Made by a program: the position numbers and the translations under genes | The notes under the pieces: generated by a model | Told to the model about the DNA's origin: nothing | Seen by the model: the letters and a program-made list of their open reading frames with translations, nothing else | Database searches by the model: none | Assembly: GCA_902826515.1 (NCBI GenBank) | Contig: CADEFD010000036.1 | Span: forward strand, 1-40,997 | Reading direction: 5' to 3' | Length of the DNA: 40,997 nucleotides | Origin: an uncultured Acidobacteriota bacterium | GTDB lineage: Bacteria > Acidobacteriota > Vicinamibacteria > Vicinamibacterales > UBA2999 | In this document: positions 33,444 to 40,997 of the stretch, piece after piece | Numbering within the stretch: position 1 is the stretch's first letter | Layout: every line of letters begins with the position of its first letter

Positions 33444-34730
33444 CTACTGCGCGTTCAGCAGAGCGCGCCAGCCGAACGGCCGCGTCGTCGGCTCGTCGGG
33501 TGACGCCCTCCGCGTTCCGAGGCGGCTCGCCGGCGGCGTGCAGCGGCCGGTGGCGATGAAGTCGAGCGCCGTCGCGAGCGACGCTTCCTCCGGTGAGCCG
33601 AGTTCCTGGCCGATGTCATCGGCGGCGGCGCAGTGCACCGGCAGCCCGTCGAAGTAGTCGCCCTCGCCGCGCGCGTTCACCACCGAAAACGCCACCGGCG
33701 CGAACACCTTGTCGCAGAAGGGCAAACCGTACTGGCCTACAGGTTTGCCGTAGGTGCGGTCGCCGACGATGACCACCGGCAGGAACGGCGCGAGGCCGTT
33801 GATGAGCAGTTCACTCGCCGAGGCCGACGCCCGCGTCGCGATGACGACCAGGCGCTCGAGGCGCAGCGACGAGGCGGCGCCGCCGAAGCGCAGCGTCTGG
33901 TTCCAGCGCCGGTTGCGATCGTTGTGCCGCGACTCGGCGAACACCTGGTCGCGCAGCGCCGTGCCGCCGATGAGGCCGCCGAGATGCCGCGCCACCTCCA
34001 CGAGGCCGCCGCCGTTGTAGCGCAGGTCGAGCACGAGTTCCTGCGCCCCGGCCGTTTCGAGCGCCGCGAACGCCGCGTCGAGCGCCGCCACCGACGGGCG
34101 CACGAAGTTGCGGAAGAAGAGATAGCCCACCGTGCGGCCGTTCACCGCGAAGACCTTCGTGAGCGACACGGTGGGGATCGTGACGGGCCGCTTGCGCGGC
34201 GCGGCGGCGCCCGACTCGCCGGAGCGCGTCACGAAGGTGAGCGCCACGGCGCGATCGATCTCGGCCGGACCGAAGGCACTGTCGATGCGGCCGTCCGCGA
34301 TGAGCGCACTCACCCGCTCGCCGTCGATCGTCTCGATGCGCGAGCCACGGTCGAGCCCGGACTCGGCGGCCGGACTGCCCTCGAAGACCTGAAGGACGCG
34401 GAGCTCGCCGGCGATGAGCGCGGTGGTGATGCCGAGGCCGATGAACTGGCTCTCGGAGTAGAACGCCTCGTCGGCCGCCCGCGACGTGATGTAGCTGAAG
34501 GTGGTATCGAGCGGGCGGAGGCGCGCGCGGTCGAGGTATTCCTCCGGCGAGGCGACATCCGCCGGGTCGAGGTCCGGCAGGTCGCGGTACCAGAGATACA
34601 GCTCCTGCAGATTGTCGCGGACGAACGTCGCCTGCCCGAGCGGCGTGCACGACGACGCGCTCTGGGCGGCGGCGGGCGTCGCGAGGAGCAGCAACAGGAG
34701 CGCGGCGGACGCGCGGCGGGCGATGCGCAT
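33444..34730 (-). CDS. S41-family (C-terminal processing type) serine peptidase, exported
   Basis: A 428-residue protein with signal peptide to about residue 22 (LLLLLLATPAAA-Q). An N-terminal helical region (FVRDNLQELYLWYRDLPDLDP) leads into a PDZ-like domain (IGLGITTALIAGELRVLQVFEGSPAAESGL, then GSRIETIDG), followed by the tail-specific protease fold: VGYLFFRNF, LDLRYNGGG, and the Ser/Lys dyad with Ser within ATRASASASE (about 302-306) and Lys329 in GDRTYGKPVGQ, the spacing known for Ctp enzymes. It likely degrades or trims periplasmic proteins. I chose ATG 34730 (signal peptide starts directly); a longer reading frame begins upstream at 34784. A -10-like TATCAT lies 8 nt before this ATG. 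Confidence 0.88.
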   Translation of the reverse strand: MRIARRASAALLLLLLATPAAAQSASSCTPLGQATFVRDNLQELYLWYRDLPDLDPADVASPEEYLDRARLRPLDTTFSYITSRAADEAFYSESQFIGLGITTALIAGELRVLQVFEGSPAAESGLDRGSRIETIDGERVSALIADGRIDSAFGPAEIDRAVALTFVTRSGESGAAAPRKRPVTIPTVSLTKVFAVNGRTVGYLFFRNFVRPSVAALDAAFAALETAGAQELVLDLRYNGGGLVEVARHLGGLIGGTALRDQVFAESRHNDRNRRWNQTLRFGGAASSLRLERLVVIATRASASASELLINGLAPFLPVVIVGDRTYGKPVGQYGLPFCDKVFAPVAFSVVNARGEGDYFDGLPVHCAAADDIGQELGSPEEASLATALDFIATGRCTPPASRLGTRRASPDEPTTRPFGWRALLNAQ

Positions 34731-34738
34731 GGAGGTCG

Positions 34739-34744
34739 ATGATA
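34739..34744 (-). promoter_or_regulatory. -10 box for the S41 peptidase gene
   Basis: TATCAT on the minus strand, with 8 nt to the ATG at 34730 and no SD, which predicts a leaderless or nearly leaderless mRNA. Confidence 0.35.
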
Positions 34745-34792
34745 GCGCCGCCGGGCTGGCGTGCGGCGGCCGGAGCCGGCCCATCCGGCGTG

Positions 34793-34798
34793 TAGACT
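34793..34798 (+). promoter_or_regulatory. Candidate -10 box for the MFS gene
   Basis: TAGACT, 21 nt before the GTG at 34820. No -35 is recognisable. It lies in the 89-bp divergent spacer shared with the S41 peptidase gene. Confidence 0.3.
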
Positions 34799-34819
34799 AG
34801 ATGGGATGGGGCCGCAGTC

Positions 34820-36049
34820 GTGACACCCGCAGAGGCCGTGCCTGCGCCGGCCCCCGCCGTCCGCACGGTGGCCGGACTTCCCCCCACGGTCGTGTCACTC
34901 GCGTCCACCCACTTCATCGTGGACGCCTACACGAACATCTACACGCCGCTCCTGCCGCTGCTCATTCCGCATTTCGGGCTGTCACTTGCGGCCGTCGGCA
35001 CGCTGGCCATGTGTTTCCAGATGGCCTCGTCGATGTCGCAGCTCGCCTTCGGCGCACTCGCCGACCGCTGGCGTCCGCACGCGCTGCTCATGGCCGGGCC
35101 GATTCTCGCCGTGGTGGTGCTGAGCTTCGTGGGCCTCGCGCAGAGCCCGTTCGTGCTCGGGGCGCTGCTCGTGCTCGGCGGCCTCGGCGGCGCCGCGTTC
35201 CATCCGCCGGCGGCCGCCGCGGTCTATCGTGCGGCCGGCGCCAACAAGGGCTTCGCGATGTCGGTGCACATCACCGGCGGCTCGGTCGGCATGGCGATGG
35301 CGCCGCTCTTCTTCGCGCCCACCATCGAACGCCTCGGCCTGCACTGGTCGCCGATTATCGCCGTGCCCGGTCTGGCCGCGCTGTGGTACCTGCTGCGCCG
35401 GGTGCCGCCCATCGAACGCCAGCATCACGGCGGCGGCGAGGGCCTGGCCGGCCTGCGGCCGTATGCGAAGCCGCTCGCGCTGCTCTACTTCTCGATCGTG
35501 CTGCGCACGCTCACGGCGGCGGGCTTCTCGGTGTTTCTGCCGGTGATGCTGACCTCGCAGGGCATGTCGATCGCCCATGCGAGTCTCGCCGGCACGTGTT
35601 ACCTGCTCATCTCGGGCATCGGCGGCTTCTCGGGCGGACCGCTCGCCGACCGCTTCGGGCCGCGGCGCGTCATCCTCATCTCGCTCATCTCGGCCGTGCC
35701 GTTCATGATGGCGGCCTCGCAGCTCACGGGTTGGTGGCTCACGGCGGCGGTGTCGCTCGGCGGATTGCTGCTGCAGTCCACGCTGCCGGTCAACGTGACC
35801 TACGCGCAGGCGCTCGCGCCGGTGGGCGCGGCCACGGTCTCGTCGCTCATGATGGGCTTCGCGTGGGGCATGGGCGCCGTGATGGTGCCCCTCGTCGGCT
35901 GGATGGCCGACCGCGTGGGCCTGCCCTCGGCGCTGCTCGCCATCTCGGCCTTGCCGCTCGTGGCCGCCGCACTCGCCGCGCAGTTGCCCGAACGTGCACG
36001 GGGCGAACACGCGCCGCCGCCGGGCACCGCCGCGACGCGCGCCCTATAA
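34820..36049 (+). CDS. MFS transporter (fosmidomycin-resistance-like)
   Basis: A 409-residue protein with about 12 transmembrane segments. The N-terminal half has STHFIVDAYTNIYTPLLPLLIPHFGLS, then FGALADRWRP (the MFS loop 2-3 motif). GGLGGAAFHPPAAAAV resembles the region in fosmidomycin-resistance (Fsr) type MFS proteins. The second half has PLADRFGPRRV. Probably a drug or metabolite exporter in the inner membrane; the substrate is unknown. The start GTG 34820 lacks a good SD. The gene is followed by the rhomboid gene 7 bp after its stop codon. Confidence 0.85.
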   Translation: MTPAEAVPAPAPAVRTVAGLPPTVVSLASTHFIVDAYTNIYTPLLPLLIPHFGLSLAAVGTLAMCFQMASSMSQLAFGALADRWRPHALLMAGPILAVVVLSFVGLAQSPFVLGALLVLGGLGGAAFHPPAAAAVYRAAGANKGFAMSVHITGGSVGMAMAPLFFAPTIERLGLHWSPIIAVPGLAALWYLLRRVPPIERQHHGGGEGLAGLRPYAKPLALLYFSIVLRTLTAAGFSVFLPVMLTSQGMSIAHASLAGTCYLLISGIGGFSGGPLADRFGPRRVILISLISAVPFMMAASQLTGWWLTAAVSLGGLLLQSTLPVNVTYAQALAPVGAATVSSLMMGFAWGMGAVMVPLVGWMADRVGLPSALLAISALPLVAAALAAQLPERARGEHAPPPGTAATRAL

Positions 36050-36050
36050 T
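36045..36050 (+). promoter_or_regulatory. Perfect -10 hexamer just before the rhomboid gene
   Basis: TATAAT overlaps the MFS stop codon and ends 6 nt before the rhomboid ATG at 36057. A 5' end 7 nt downstream would be the A of the ATG. GGAG abuts the ATG with no spacing, so it cannot act as a normal SD. Confidence 0.45.
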
Positions 36051-36056
36051 CCGGAG

Positions 36057-36824
36057 ATGGCTCGATACAGCACGGCCGGCTACCAGTTCGGCCCCGGCCC
36101 GCTCAGTGAGGCGCTGAAGACGCTCATCGCCGTCAACGTCGGCGCCTTCCTGCTGACGCTGATCGTGCCGGCGCTCACGATGCGCCTCGGTCTCGTGCCG
36201 GCGGCCGTGCTGCGCGACTTCGCGGTGTGGCAGCCGCTGACCTACATGTTCCTGCATGGCGGCATCGGCCACCTGCTCTTCAACATGCTGGCGTTGTGGA
36301 TGTTCGGCACGGATCTCGAACGCACGTGGGGCACGCGCTTCTTCGTGCGCTACTACTTCGTGACCGGCGTCGGCGCGGCGCTCGTGACGATCGCGTGGTC
36401 GCTGCTGCCGCTTCCGTTCGCCGACGCGCTGTACCGCACGCCGGTCATCGGCGCCTCGGGCGCCATCTACGGCCTGCTGCTCGCCTACGGGATGTACTTC
36501 CCGCACCGGCCGGTGCTCGTGTTCCTGTTTCCGGTGCCGGCACGTTACGCCGTGATGATCTTCGGCGCGATCGCGTTCCTGTCGTCGATGGGCAGTTCCG
36601 GCGACGGCGTGGCGCACGTGGCGCACCTCGGCGGCCTGCTCGTCGGGTACTTGTATCTGAAGGGACGCCGCGGCCCGCTCGACGAGCTGAAGTACCGCTG
36701 GCTCAAATGGCGGCTCGGCCGCACGCGCGCGAAGTTCGATGTCTACGAAGGCGGCCGTCGCGGCCCCTCCACTCCCGGCCCGTCAGGCGACTGGACCAAG
36801 GAGTGGAAGAAACACGTGCACTAG
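36057..36824 (+). CDS. Rhomboid-family intramembrane serine protease
   Basis: A 255-residue protein with about six hydrophobic segments. The rhomboid fold shows WQPLTYMFLHGGIGHLLFNMLALWMFG (59-84, with Asn76), the catalytic Ser134 in GASGAIYGLL and the catalytic His190 in AHVAHLGG. It would cleave transmembrane helices of substrate proteins within the inner membrane; the substrate is unknown. The C-terminal about 55 residues are charged and cytosolic (WLKWRLGRTRAKFDVYEGG onward), longer than in the minimal core. Confidence 0.92.
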   Translation: MARYSTAGYQFGPGPLSEALKTLIAVNVGAFLLTLIVPALTMRLGLVPAAVLRDFAVWQPLTYMFLHGGIGHLLFNMLALWMFGTDLERTWGTRFFVRYYFVTGVGAALVTIAWSLLPLPFADALYRTPVIGASGAIYGLLLAYGMYFPHRPVLVFLFPVPARYAVMIFGAIAFLSSMGSSGDGVAHVAHLGGLLVGYLYLKGRRGPLDELKYRWLKWRLGRTRAKFDVYEGGRRGPSTPGPSGDWTKEWKKHVH

Positions 36825-36827
36825 GGC

Positions 36828-36860
36828 GGGGCTCGGGGTCCGGGACTCGGGGCTCGGGAA
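36828..36860. repeat. Dispersed GC-rich repeat between rhomboid and cupin genes
   Basis: Made of GGGGCTCGGG and CCGGGACTCGGGG words. The same words, in similar order, occur on the opposite strand in the murD 3' end (14162-14200). It fills nearly all of the 36-bp convergent gap. Confidence 0.5.
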
Positions 36861-37259
36861 CTACGAGTTCGATCCGCCCGAGGGGCCCGGCGTCGGGGTG
36901 TCGTTGAAGTAGTTGTCGGTGCCGTCGAGCCAGTCCTGGCGGATCGGGCTGAAGAGGTCGATCTCGAAGGTGTCTTCGAGCGCTTCGGCCTGATGCGGCA
37001 CCCACGACGGAATGTGCAGCACCTCGCCCTCGCGCACGGTGATCTCTTCGCCGTGGATCAGGAACTTCAGCGCGCCCTGGAGCACGTAGGTCAGCTGCTC
37101 GCTTTCGTGCGAGTGCATCGGCACGATCGCGCCACGCTTCAGGTAGATCTGGCCGATCATCTCGCGCTCGCCGGTCACGACCTTGCGCGAGATCATCTCG
37201 GTGACCTTCTCGAGCGCAATTTCATCCCAGCGGTGCAGGCGTACGGGGCGTGTGGACAT
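36861..37259 (-). CDS. Small cupin-domain protein
   Basis: A 132-residue single cupin. PMHSHESEQLTYVLQGALKF contains the HxH...E type metal ligands of cupin motif 1, and REGEVLHIPSWVPHQAEAL gives motif 2 with the late His. Such proteins bind a metal and serve as small enzymes or sensors; which one here is unknown. ATG 37259 has a GAGGA site about 6 nt upstream. The frame is open beyond it, through the promoter region, but that part is not cupin-like. It diverges from the E1 gene. Confidence 0.88.
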   Translation of the reverse strand: MSTRPVRLHRWDEIALEKVTEMISRKVVTGEREMIGQIYLKRGAIVPMHSHESEQLTYVLQGALKFLIHGEEITVREGEVLHIPSWVPHQAEALEDTFEIDLFSPIRQDWLDGTDNYFNDTPTPGPSGGSNS

Positions 37260-37340
37260 GAGGATCCTCGGGAAGCGCCGGGCAGCCGCCGAGCGTCCGG
37301 AAATGGCGCCGCCACATCGGTTCCATGCGCGGGCGGGCGG

Positions 37341-37349
37341 ATTATAACA
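37341..37349 (-). promoter_or_regulatory. Extended -10 promoter facing the cupin gene
   Basis: On the minus strand TGTTATAAT, a perfect TGN-TATAAT, 81 nt before the cupin ATG. Its -35 position (17 bp away) coincides with the -10 of the opposite promoter. Confidence 0.6.
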
Positions 37350-37361
37350 TCCGTACTCGGG

Positions 37362-37370
37362 TGGTATAAT
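37362..37370 (+). promoter_or_regulatory. Extended -10 promoter facing the E1 gene
   Basis: TGGTATAAT, a perfect TGN-TATAAT, 67 nt before the ATG at 37438. The predicted leader is about 60 nt. Its -35 position overlaps the -10 of the cupin promoter, so the two cannot both be occupied. Confidence 0.65.
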
Positions 37371-37437
37371 TTGAAGCACTGACGCTGCGGGATGGGCCGC
37401 GCACGCGGGCGTTCGCCGCCCTCGGGAAGGAAGCCGC

Positions 37438-39594
37438 ATGAAGGGTTCGACACTCGCCAGGAACAGCGAGGCTGCCGCGCGCCGGTCCACCGGAGCCGCA
37501 GTGGCGTCAGAGACGACACTCACCCGCGACGACCTCCTTGCCGCCTACCGGCTGATGCTGCTGTCGCGGCGTCTCGACGACAAGGAAATCCAGCTCAAGA
37601 ACCAGAGCCTGATCTTCTTCCAGATCAGCGGCGCCGGCCACGAAGCGATCTGCGTGGCCGCGGCGGCGCATCTGCGCCCCGGCTACGACTGGTTCTACCC
37701 CTACTACCGCGATCGCGCGCTCTGCCTCGCCCTCGGCATGACGCCGCTCGAGATGCTGCAGGGCGCCGTGGGCGCCAAGGACGATCCGAACTCCGGCGGC
37801 CGCCAGATGCCGTCGCACTGGGGCCATCGCGCGCTGAACATCCCCTCGCAGGGCAGCCCCACCGGCACCCAGTGCCTGCAGGCCGTGGGCGCCGCCGAAG
37901 CCGGCATGATCTACGCCGCGGTGACGGACATTCCCGACGGCGCCGCGCGCCAGCATGGCGACGAGGTCACGTACGTCTCGATCGGCGACGGCGCGACGAG
38001 CGAAGGGGAGTTCTGGGAATCGCTGAACTCGGCCTGCACGAGACCGGCGCCGGTGCTGTATCTGGTGGAAGACAACGGCTACGCGATCTCGGTGCCGGTA
38101 GCCGTGCAGACGCCCGGCGGCGACGTGTCGCGCCTGGTCGAGAGCTTCCCGAACCTGAAGGTGTTCCGCTGCGACGGCACCGACTACTTCGACAGCCACC
38201 GCACGATGGAGGCGGCCGTGCAGTGGATCCGCCGCGAGCGCAAGCCGGCGCTCGTGCACGCCACCGTCACCCGGCCGTACTCACACTCGCTCTCGGACGA
38301 CGAACGCCTCTACAAGACGCCGGAGGAGCGCGAGGCCGAAGCCGCCCGCGATCCACTCGTGCGGATGCGCACCCATCTCCTCACGCAGGGGCTGGCCACC
38401 GAGGCCGAGATCGCGGAGATCGCCGCCGACGTGGACCGCGAGATCGCCCGCGCCACCGACGACGCCATCGCCTCGCCGAAGCCGACGCCCGACACCGCCG
38501 GTCTGTGGGTGTACTCGCCTGACGTCGATCCCACCTCGTCGGCCTTCGACACGCCGGAGGAGCCGGAAGGCCGTCCCGACACGATGGTTGCCGCCATCAA
38601 CCGCACGATGAAGGACGAGATGGCGGTCAACCCGCGCATCGTCGTCTTTGGCGAAGACGTGGCCGATGCCAGCCACGCGGCGGCGCTCGCCAAGGTGCAG
38701 GGCAAGGGCGGCGTGTTCAAGGTCACGCACGGCCTGCAGCGGACCTACGGTTCAGATCGCGTGTTCAACTCGCCGCTCGCCGAGGCCAACATCATCGGCC
38801 GGGCCGTGGGCATGGCGCAGCGCGGCATCAAGCCGGTCGTCGAGATCCAGTTCTTCGACTACATCTGGCCGGCGATGATGCAGATCAAGGACGAGATGTC
38901 CATGATGCGTTACCGCTCGGGCAACAACTGGTCGAATCCGATGGTCATCCGGGTGCCGATCGGCGGCTACCTGCGCGGCGGCGCGCCGTATCACAGCCAG
39001 TCGGGCGTCAGCATCTTCGCGCACTGCCCCGGCGTGCGCATCGTGTTCCCGTCGAACGCCGTCGATGCCGCCGGCCTGCTGCGCACGGCGATCCGCTGCG
39101 ACGACCCCGTGCTCTACCTGGAACACAAGCACCTCTACCGGCAGACCTACAACAAGGGCGCGTACCCGGGCGCGAACTACATGGTGCCGTTCGGCAAGGG
39201 CGCGCTGAAGCGCGACGGCTCGGACGTCGTCGTCATCACCTGGGGCGCGCTCGTGCAGCGATCGGTGCTGGCGGCGCAGCAGGCGGAGAAGGACGGCGTC
39301 AGCGTGGCGGTGTTCGACCTGCGCACGATCATGCCCTACGACTGGGACGGCATCGCCGCGCTCGTGAAGAAGACCAACCGCGTCGTCATCGCGCACGAGG
39401 ATCAGCTCACCTGCGGCTTCGGCGCCGAGATCGCCGCCCGCATCAGCGACGAGCTCTTCGACCATCTCGACGCGCCGGTGAAGCGCGTGGCCGCGATGGA
39501 CTGCCCGGTGGCCTACTACCCGGATCTCGAGGAAGAGATCCTGCCGCAGACCTCGGACGTGCTGGCCGCGATCCGCACGCTCGCGGCCTACTGA
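37438..39594 (+). CDS. 2-oxoacid dehydrogenase E1, alpha and beta subunits fused (branched-chain type)
   Basis: A 718-residue protein. Residues about 30-345 are E1 alpha: the thiamine diphosphate/Mg2+ motif runs from GDG (183-185) to Asn213 in EDNGYAIS, with [19 protein letters not shown] and RPYSHS. Residues about 385-718 are E1 beta: [46 protein letters not shown] and [18 protein letters not shown]. It would decarboxylate a 2-oxo acid and pass the acyl group to an E2 lipoyl protein. The fused form is usual for 2-oxoisovalerate-type E1 in several phyla. No E2 or E3 gene is in the window. RBS AAGGAA; ATG 37438. The first about 28 residues are extra. Confidence 0.92.
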   Translation: MKGSTLARNSEAAARRSTGAAVASETTLTRDDLLAAYRLMLLSRRLDDKEIQLKNQSLIFFQISGAGHEAICVAAAAHLRPGYDWFYPYYRDRALCLALGMTPLEMLQGAVGAKDDPNSGGRQMPSHWGHRALNIPSQGSPTGTQCLQAVGAAEAGMIYAAVTDIPDGAARQHGDEVTYVSIGDGATSEGEFWESLNSACTRPAPVLYLVEDNGYAISVPVAVQTPGGDVSRLVESFPNLKVFRCDGTDYFDSHRTMEAAVQWIRRERKPALVHATVTRPYSHSLSDDERLYKTPEEREAEAARDPLVRMRTHLLTQGLATEAEIAEIAADVDREIARATDDAIASPKPTPDTAGLWVYSPDVDPTSSAFDTPEEPEGRPDTMVAAINRTMKDEMAVNPRIVVFGEDVADASHAAALAKVQGKGGVFKVTHGLQRTYGSDRVFNSPLAEANIIGRAVGMAQRGIKPVVEIQFFDYIWPAMMQIKDEMSMMRYRSGNNWSNPMVIRVPIGGYLRGGAPYHSQSGVSIFAHCPGVRIVFPSNAVDAAGLLRTAIRCDDPVLYLEHKHLYRQTYNKGAYPGANYMVPFGKGALKRDGSDVVVITWGALVQRSVLAAQQAEKDGVSVAVFDLRTIMPYDWDGIAALVKKTNRVVIAHEDQLTCGFGAEIAARISDELFDHLDAPVKRVAAMDCPVAYYPDLEEEILPQTSDVLAAIRTLAAY

Positions 39595-39601
39595 CGGCAT
39601 C

Positions 39602-40699
39602 GTGCCCCGCACCGGCGCTGCCGCGTGGGTGCTGATGTGCGTGCTCGGCGCGGCGGTCATCGCCGCGCCGCAGACGCGTCCGCCGCGTCCCCGTGCCGCG
39701 GCGCCGCGGCCGCCCACCGCGCCGGCTACGCCGGAGCCGTACTCGCCAGGCCGTGTGGACACACTGCGCGCGGTCACGGCCCTGCCCGTCGAGATCGTGG
39801 GCGAGTTCCGCGAGCCGCTCGGCTACGAACGGCTCGACTCGGGTGAGGCCCTTGTCTTCGATCGGCGCGGGCATGCCGTGTACGGCGTGCCGGTCGACGG
39901 CCGCGCGGCCCGCAAGCTCGTCGCCATCGGCGGCGAAGACGGCCGCGTCATCGAACCCTCGGCCTTCGACGCCCAGCCCGACGGCACGTTCGTGGTGGCC
40001 GATGCGCCGAACGGCCGCGAACGCGTGCAGATCTTCACGAAGGACGGCCGCCGCGCCGGCGGCTTCCAGCTTCCGGGCCGGGCGACGGCGCGCGTCACGC
40101 TCGGCGCGCTCTCGCTGAGCGGCGTCGGCACGCTGCAGTTCACCGGGCGATCGGTGCTCGTCAGCCAGCCGGAAACCGGCGGGCTCATGACCGAATACGG
40201 CCTGGCCGGCACGCCGGTGCGGACGATTGGCCGTCTGCGCGCGACGGGGCACGAAGCCGACCGCGACCTGCATTTGGCGCTCAACGCCGGCATCCCGCTC
40301 AAGGCCGCGGACGGCAGCTACTGGTTCGTGTTCATCGCCGGCGAACCGGCCGTCTCGCGATTCGACGGCACCGGCGCACTCGTCTTCCACCGGCGGATGC
40401 AGGGGAGGGAACTCGATCCCGTCGTGGCGGCGATTCCCGCCGTGTGGCCGCGGCGGGCCATCGACGGCGCCGAAGTGCCGCTCGTCTCGCCGGCCGTGCG
40501 CACCGCGGCGCTCGATCCCGCGGGCCGGCTGTGGGTGTCGTTCGTCGTGCCCTACACCTATGTGTTCGACGGCCTCGGCGAGAAGATCCGGACGGTGCAG
40601 TTCCAGGCGGCCGGTCTCAACGCGCCGAACAGCCTCAGTTTCGCGCCGGGGGGGCGGCTGCTCGTGACCCCCGGCTGCTTCGAGTTCGACGTGCGGTGA
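39602..40699 (+). CDS. Exported protein with propeller-like repeats, function unknown
   Basis: A 365-residue protein. A hydrophobic N-terminus (WVLMCVLGAAVIAAPQ) looks like a signal peptide or anchor, followed by a Pro/Arg/Ala-rich linker (about 24-50). The rest has repeated short-strand segments: FREPLGYERLDSGEALVFDR, PSAFDAQPDGTFVVADAPN, TAALDPAGRLWVSFV and PNSLSFAPGGRLLVTPG. The pattern Asp-x-x-Gly-x-h-h-h-h is that of NHL/6-bladed beta-propellers. I do not recognise a specific family. The GTG start at 39602 is 7 bp after the E1 stop with no SD. It may be co-transcribed with E1, but a functional link is not apparent. Confidence 0.65.
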   Translation: MPRTGAAAWVLMCVLGAAVIAAPQTRPPRPRAAAPRPPTAPATPEPYSPGRVDTLRAVTALPVEIVGEFREPLGYERLDSGEALVFDRRGHAVYGVPVDGRAARKLVAIGGEDGRVIEPSAFDAQPDGTFVVADAPNGRERVQIFTKDGRRAGGFQLPGRATARVTLGALSLSGVGTLQFTGRSVLVSQPETGGLMTEYGLAGTPVRTIGRLRATGHEADRDLHLALNAGIPLKAADGSYWFVFIAGEPAVSRFDGTGALVFHRRMQGRELDPVVAAIPAVWPRRAIDGAEVPLVSPAVRTAALDPAGRLWVSFVVPYTYVFDGLGEKIRTVQFQAAGLNAPNSLSFAPGGRLLVTPGCFEFDVR

Positions 40700-40700
40700 C

Positions 40701-40722
40701 GGCCCGGCCGTCCGGCCGGGCC
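40701..40722 (+). terminator. Perfect GC hairpin after the propeller gene
   Basis: GGCCCGGCCG (40701-40710) and CGGCCGGGCC (40713-40722) make a near-perfect palindrome with a 2-nt centre (realistically an 8-bp stem and 6-nt loop), one base after the stop codon. No T-tract follows. Confidence 0.45.
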
Positions 40723-40727
40723 AGCCA

Positions 40728-40757
40728 TTGGCCCGGCGGCCCCGGCCCCGGTATGAT
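40728..40757 (+). promoter_or_regulatory. Promoter of the lipoprotein gene
   Basis: -35 TTGGCC (40728-40733), an 18-bp spacer and -10 TATGAT (40752-40757). The ATG at 40768 is 10 nt further, predicting a leader of about 4 nt. Confidence 0.45.
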
Positions 40758-40767
40758 CGGATTCCCC

Positions 40768-40997
40768 ATGAGCTGGCCGACTGTCGCGGCGCGCGCCCGA
40801 CGCGCGTGGCACCGCCTGCTGATCGTCGCCGTCGCGACGATCGCGGCGGCCGCCTGCGGCGACGACGCCCCCACGCCCACGGCGCCGAGCCTGCCCACGC
40901 CGCCGACGGTGCAGCCCTTCGCCCTGCAGTGCCCGGCCGACATCCTCGGCCAGTCGGCCTCCGGAGGGCCGGTCGCGGTCCAGGTGCCGGCCGCCAC
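40768..40997 (+). CDS. Lipoprotein, N-terminal part (HYR-like domain begins)
   Basis: The gene runs off the right edge; 76 residues are visible. A basic start (ARARRAWHR), a hydrophobic stretch and TIAAAACGDD give a lipobox with acylated Cys30, so it is probably anchored in a membrane. A Thr/Pro-rich linker follows (APTPTAPSLPTPPTV), then LQCPADILGQSASGGPVAVQ, which resembles the start of HYR (hyalin repeat) immunoglobulin-like domains common in acidobacterial lipoproteins. An in-frame ATG at 40753 lies inside the -10 box and is less likely. Function unknown. Confidence 0.65.
   Translation, partial: MSWPTVAARARRAWHRLLIVAVATIAAAACGDDAPTPTAPSLPTPPTVQPFALQCPADILGQSASGGPVAVQVPAA

Noticed and set aside
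1-40997. CRISPR arrays, transposases, phage genes, toxin-antitoxin pairs or biosynthetic megasynthases
   Set aside because: I looked for regular direct repeats, DDE motifs and small two-gene modules and saw none. Apart from the short repeats listed, the region is core-genome-like.

Overview
The window is GC-rich bacterial chromosome (mostly C or G at third codon positions) with tightly packed genes. There is no rRNA, tRNA, CRISPR array, insertion sequence or phage gene that I can see, and no gene-free stretch exceeds 300 bp. Gene content and style suggest a member of the Acidobacteriota, perhaps a Vicinamibacter-like lineage: a meso-DAP type MurE, a division cluster headed by mraZ, a radical-SAM gene after ftsZ, many GTG starts and HYR-like lipoproteins. 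This placement is an inference from style, not from a marker gene.

Layout. (1) 1-2840, minus strand: histidine catabolism genes hutH-hutG-hutU, joined by ATGA overlaps; hutU runs off the left edge. (2) 2954-6795: a coiled-coil/zinc-ribbon protein (+), the laccase-domain protein PgeF (-), a small protein resembling SpoVG (+) and a large radical-SAM protein (-). (3) 6879-23376, minus strand: an almost complete division and cell wall (dcw) cluster, transcribed mraZ-rsmH-ftsL-ftsI-murE-murF-mraY-murD-ftsW-murG-murC-ftsQ-ftsA-ftsZ. Most junctions overlap by 1-4 bp. The one large gap (murD-ftsW, 239 bp) holds an inverted-repeat element. mraZ has a near-consensus promoter and three TGGAN boxes with a 10-bp period, a probable MraZ autoregulatory operator. 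(4) 23578-29247, plus strand: a divergent glycan operon with a GT4 glycosyltransferase, two GT2 glycosyltransferases, two extended SDR sugar-nucleotide enzymes and a DegT-type aminotransferase. (5) 29279-31574, plus: a secreted Pro/Gln-rich repeat protein, a GNAT-like protein and a YqeY-like protein, closed by a strong intrinsic terminator at 31646-31682. (6) 31751-36824: murJ (+), an S41 peptidase (-), an MFS transporter (+) and a rhomboid protease (+). (7) 36861-40997: a cupin (-) and a fused 2-oxoacid dehydrogenase E1 (+) fired from overlapping divergent promoters, then a secreted propeller-like protein and the start of a lipoprotein.

How it works together. Regions 3-6 centre on the envelope. 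MurC-F build the UDP-MurNAc-pentapeptide, MraY and MurG make lipid II, MurJ flips it, FtsW/FtsI polymerise and crosslink it, and FtsZ/A/Q/L place that activity at the septum. The adjacent glycan operon probably makes and attaches an amino-sugar-containing surface glycan.

Novelty. I do not see a clearly new multi-gene system. The most interesting signals are regulatory or structural: the MraZ boxes, a recurring -10 hexamer placed 6-10 bp before start codons (predicted leaderless mRNAs), face-to-face extended -10 promoters, repeats that appear to have rewritten the 3' end of murD, and an SDR enzyme whose catalytic Tyr is Asn.
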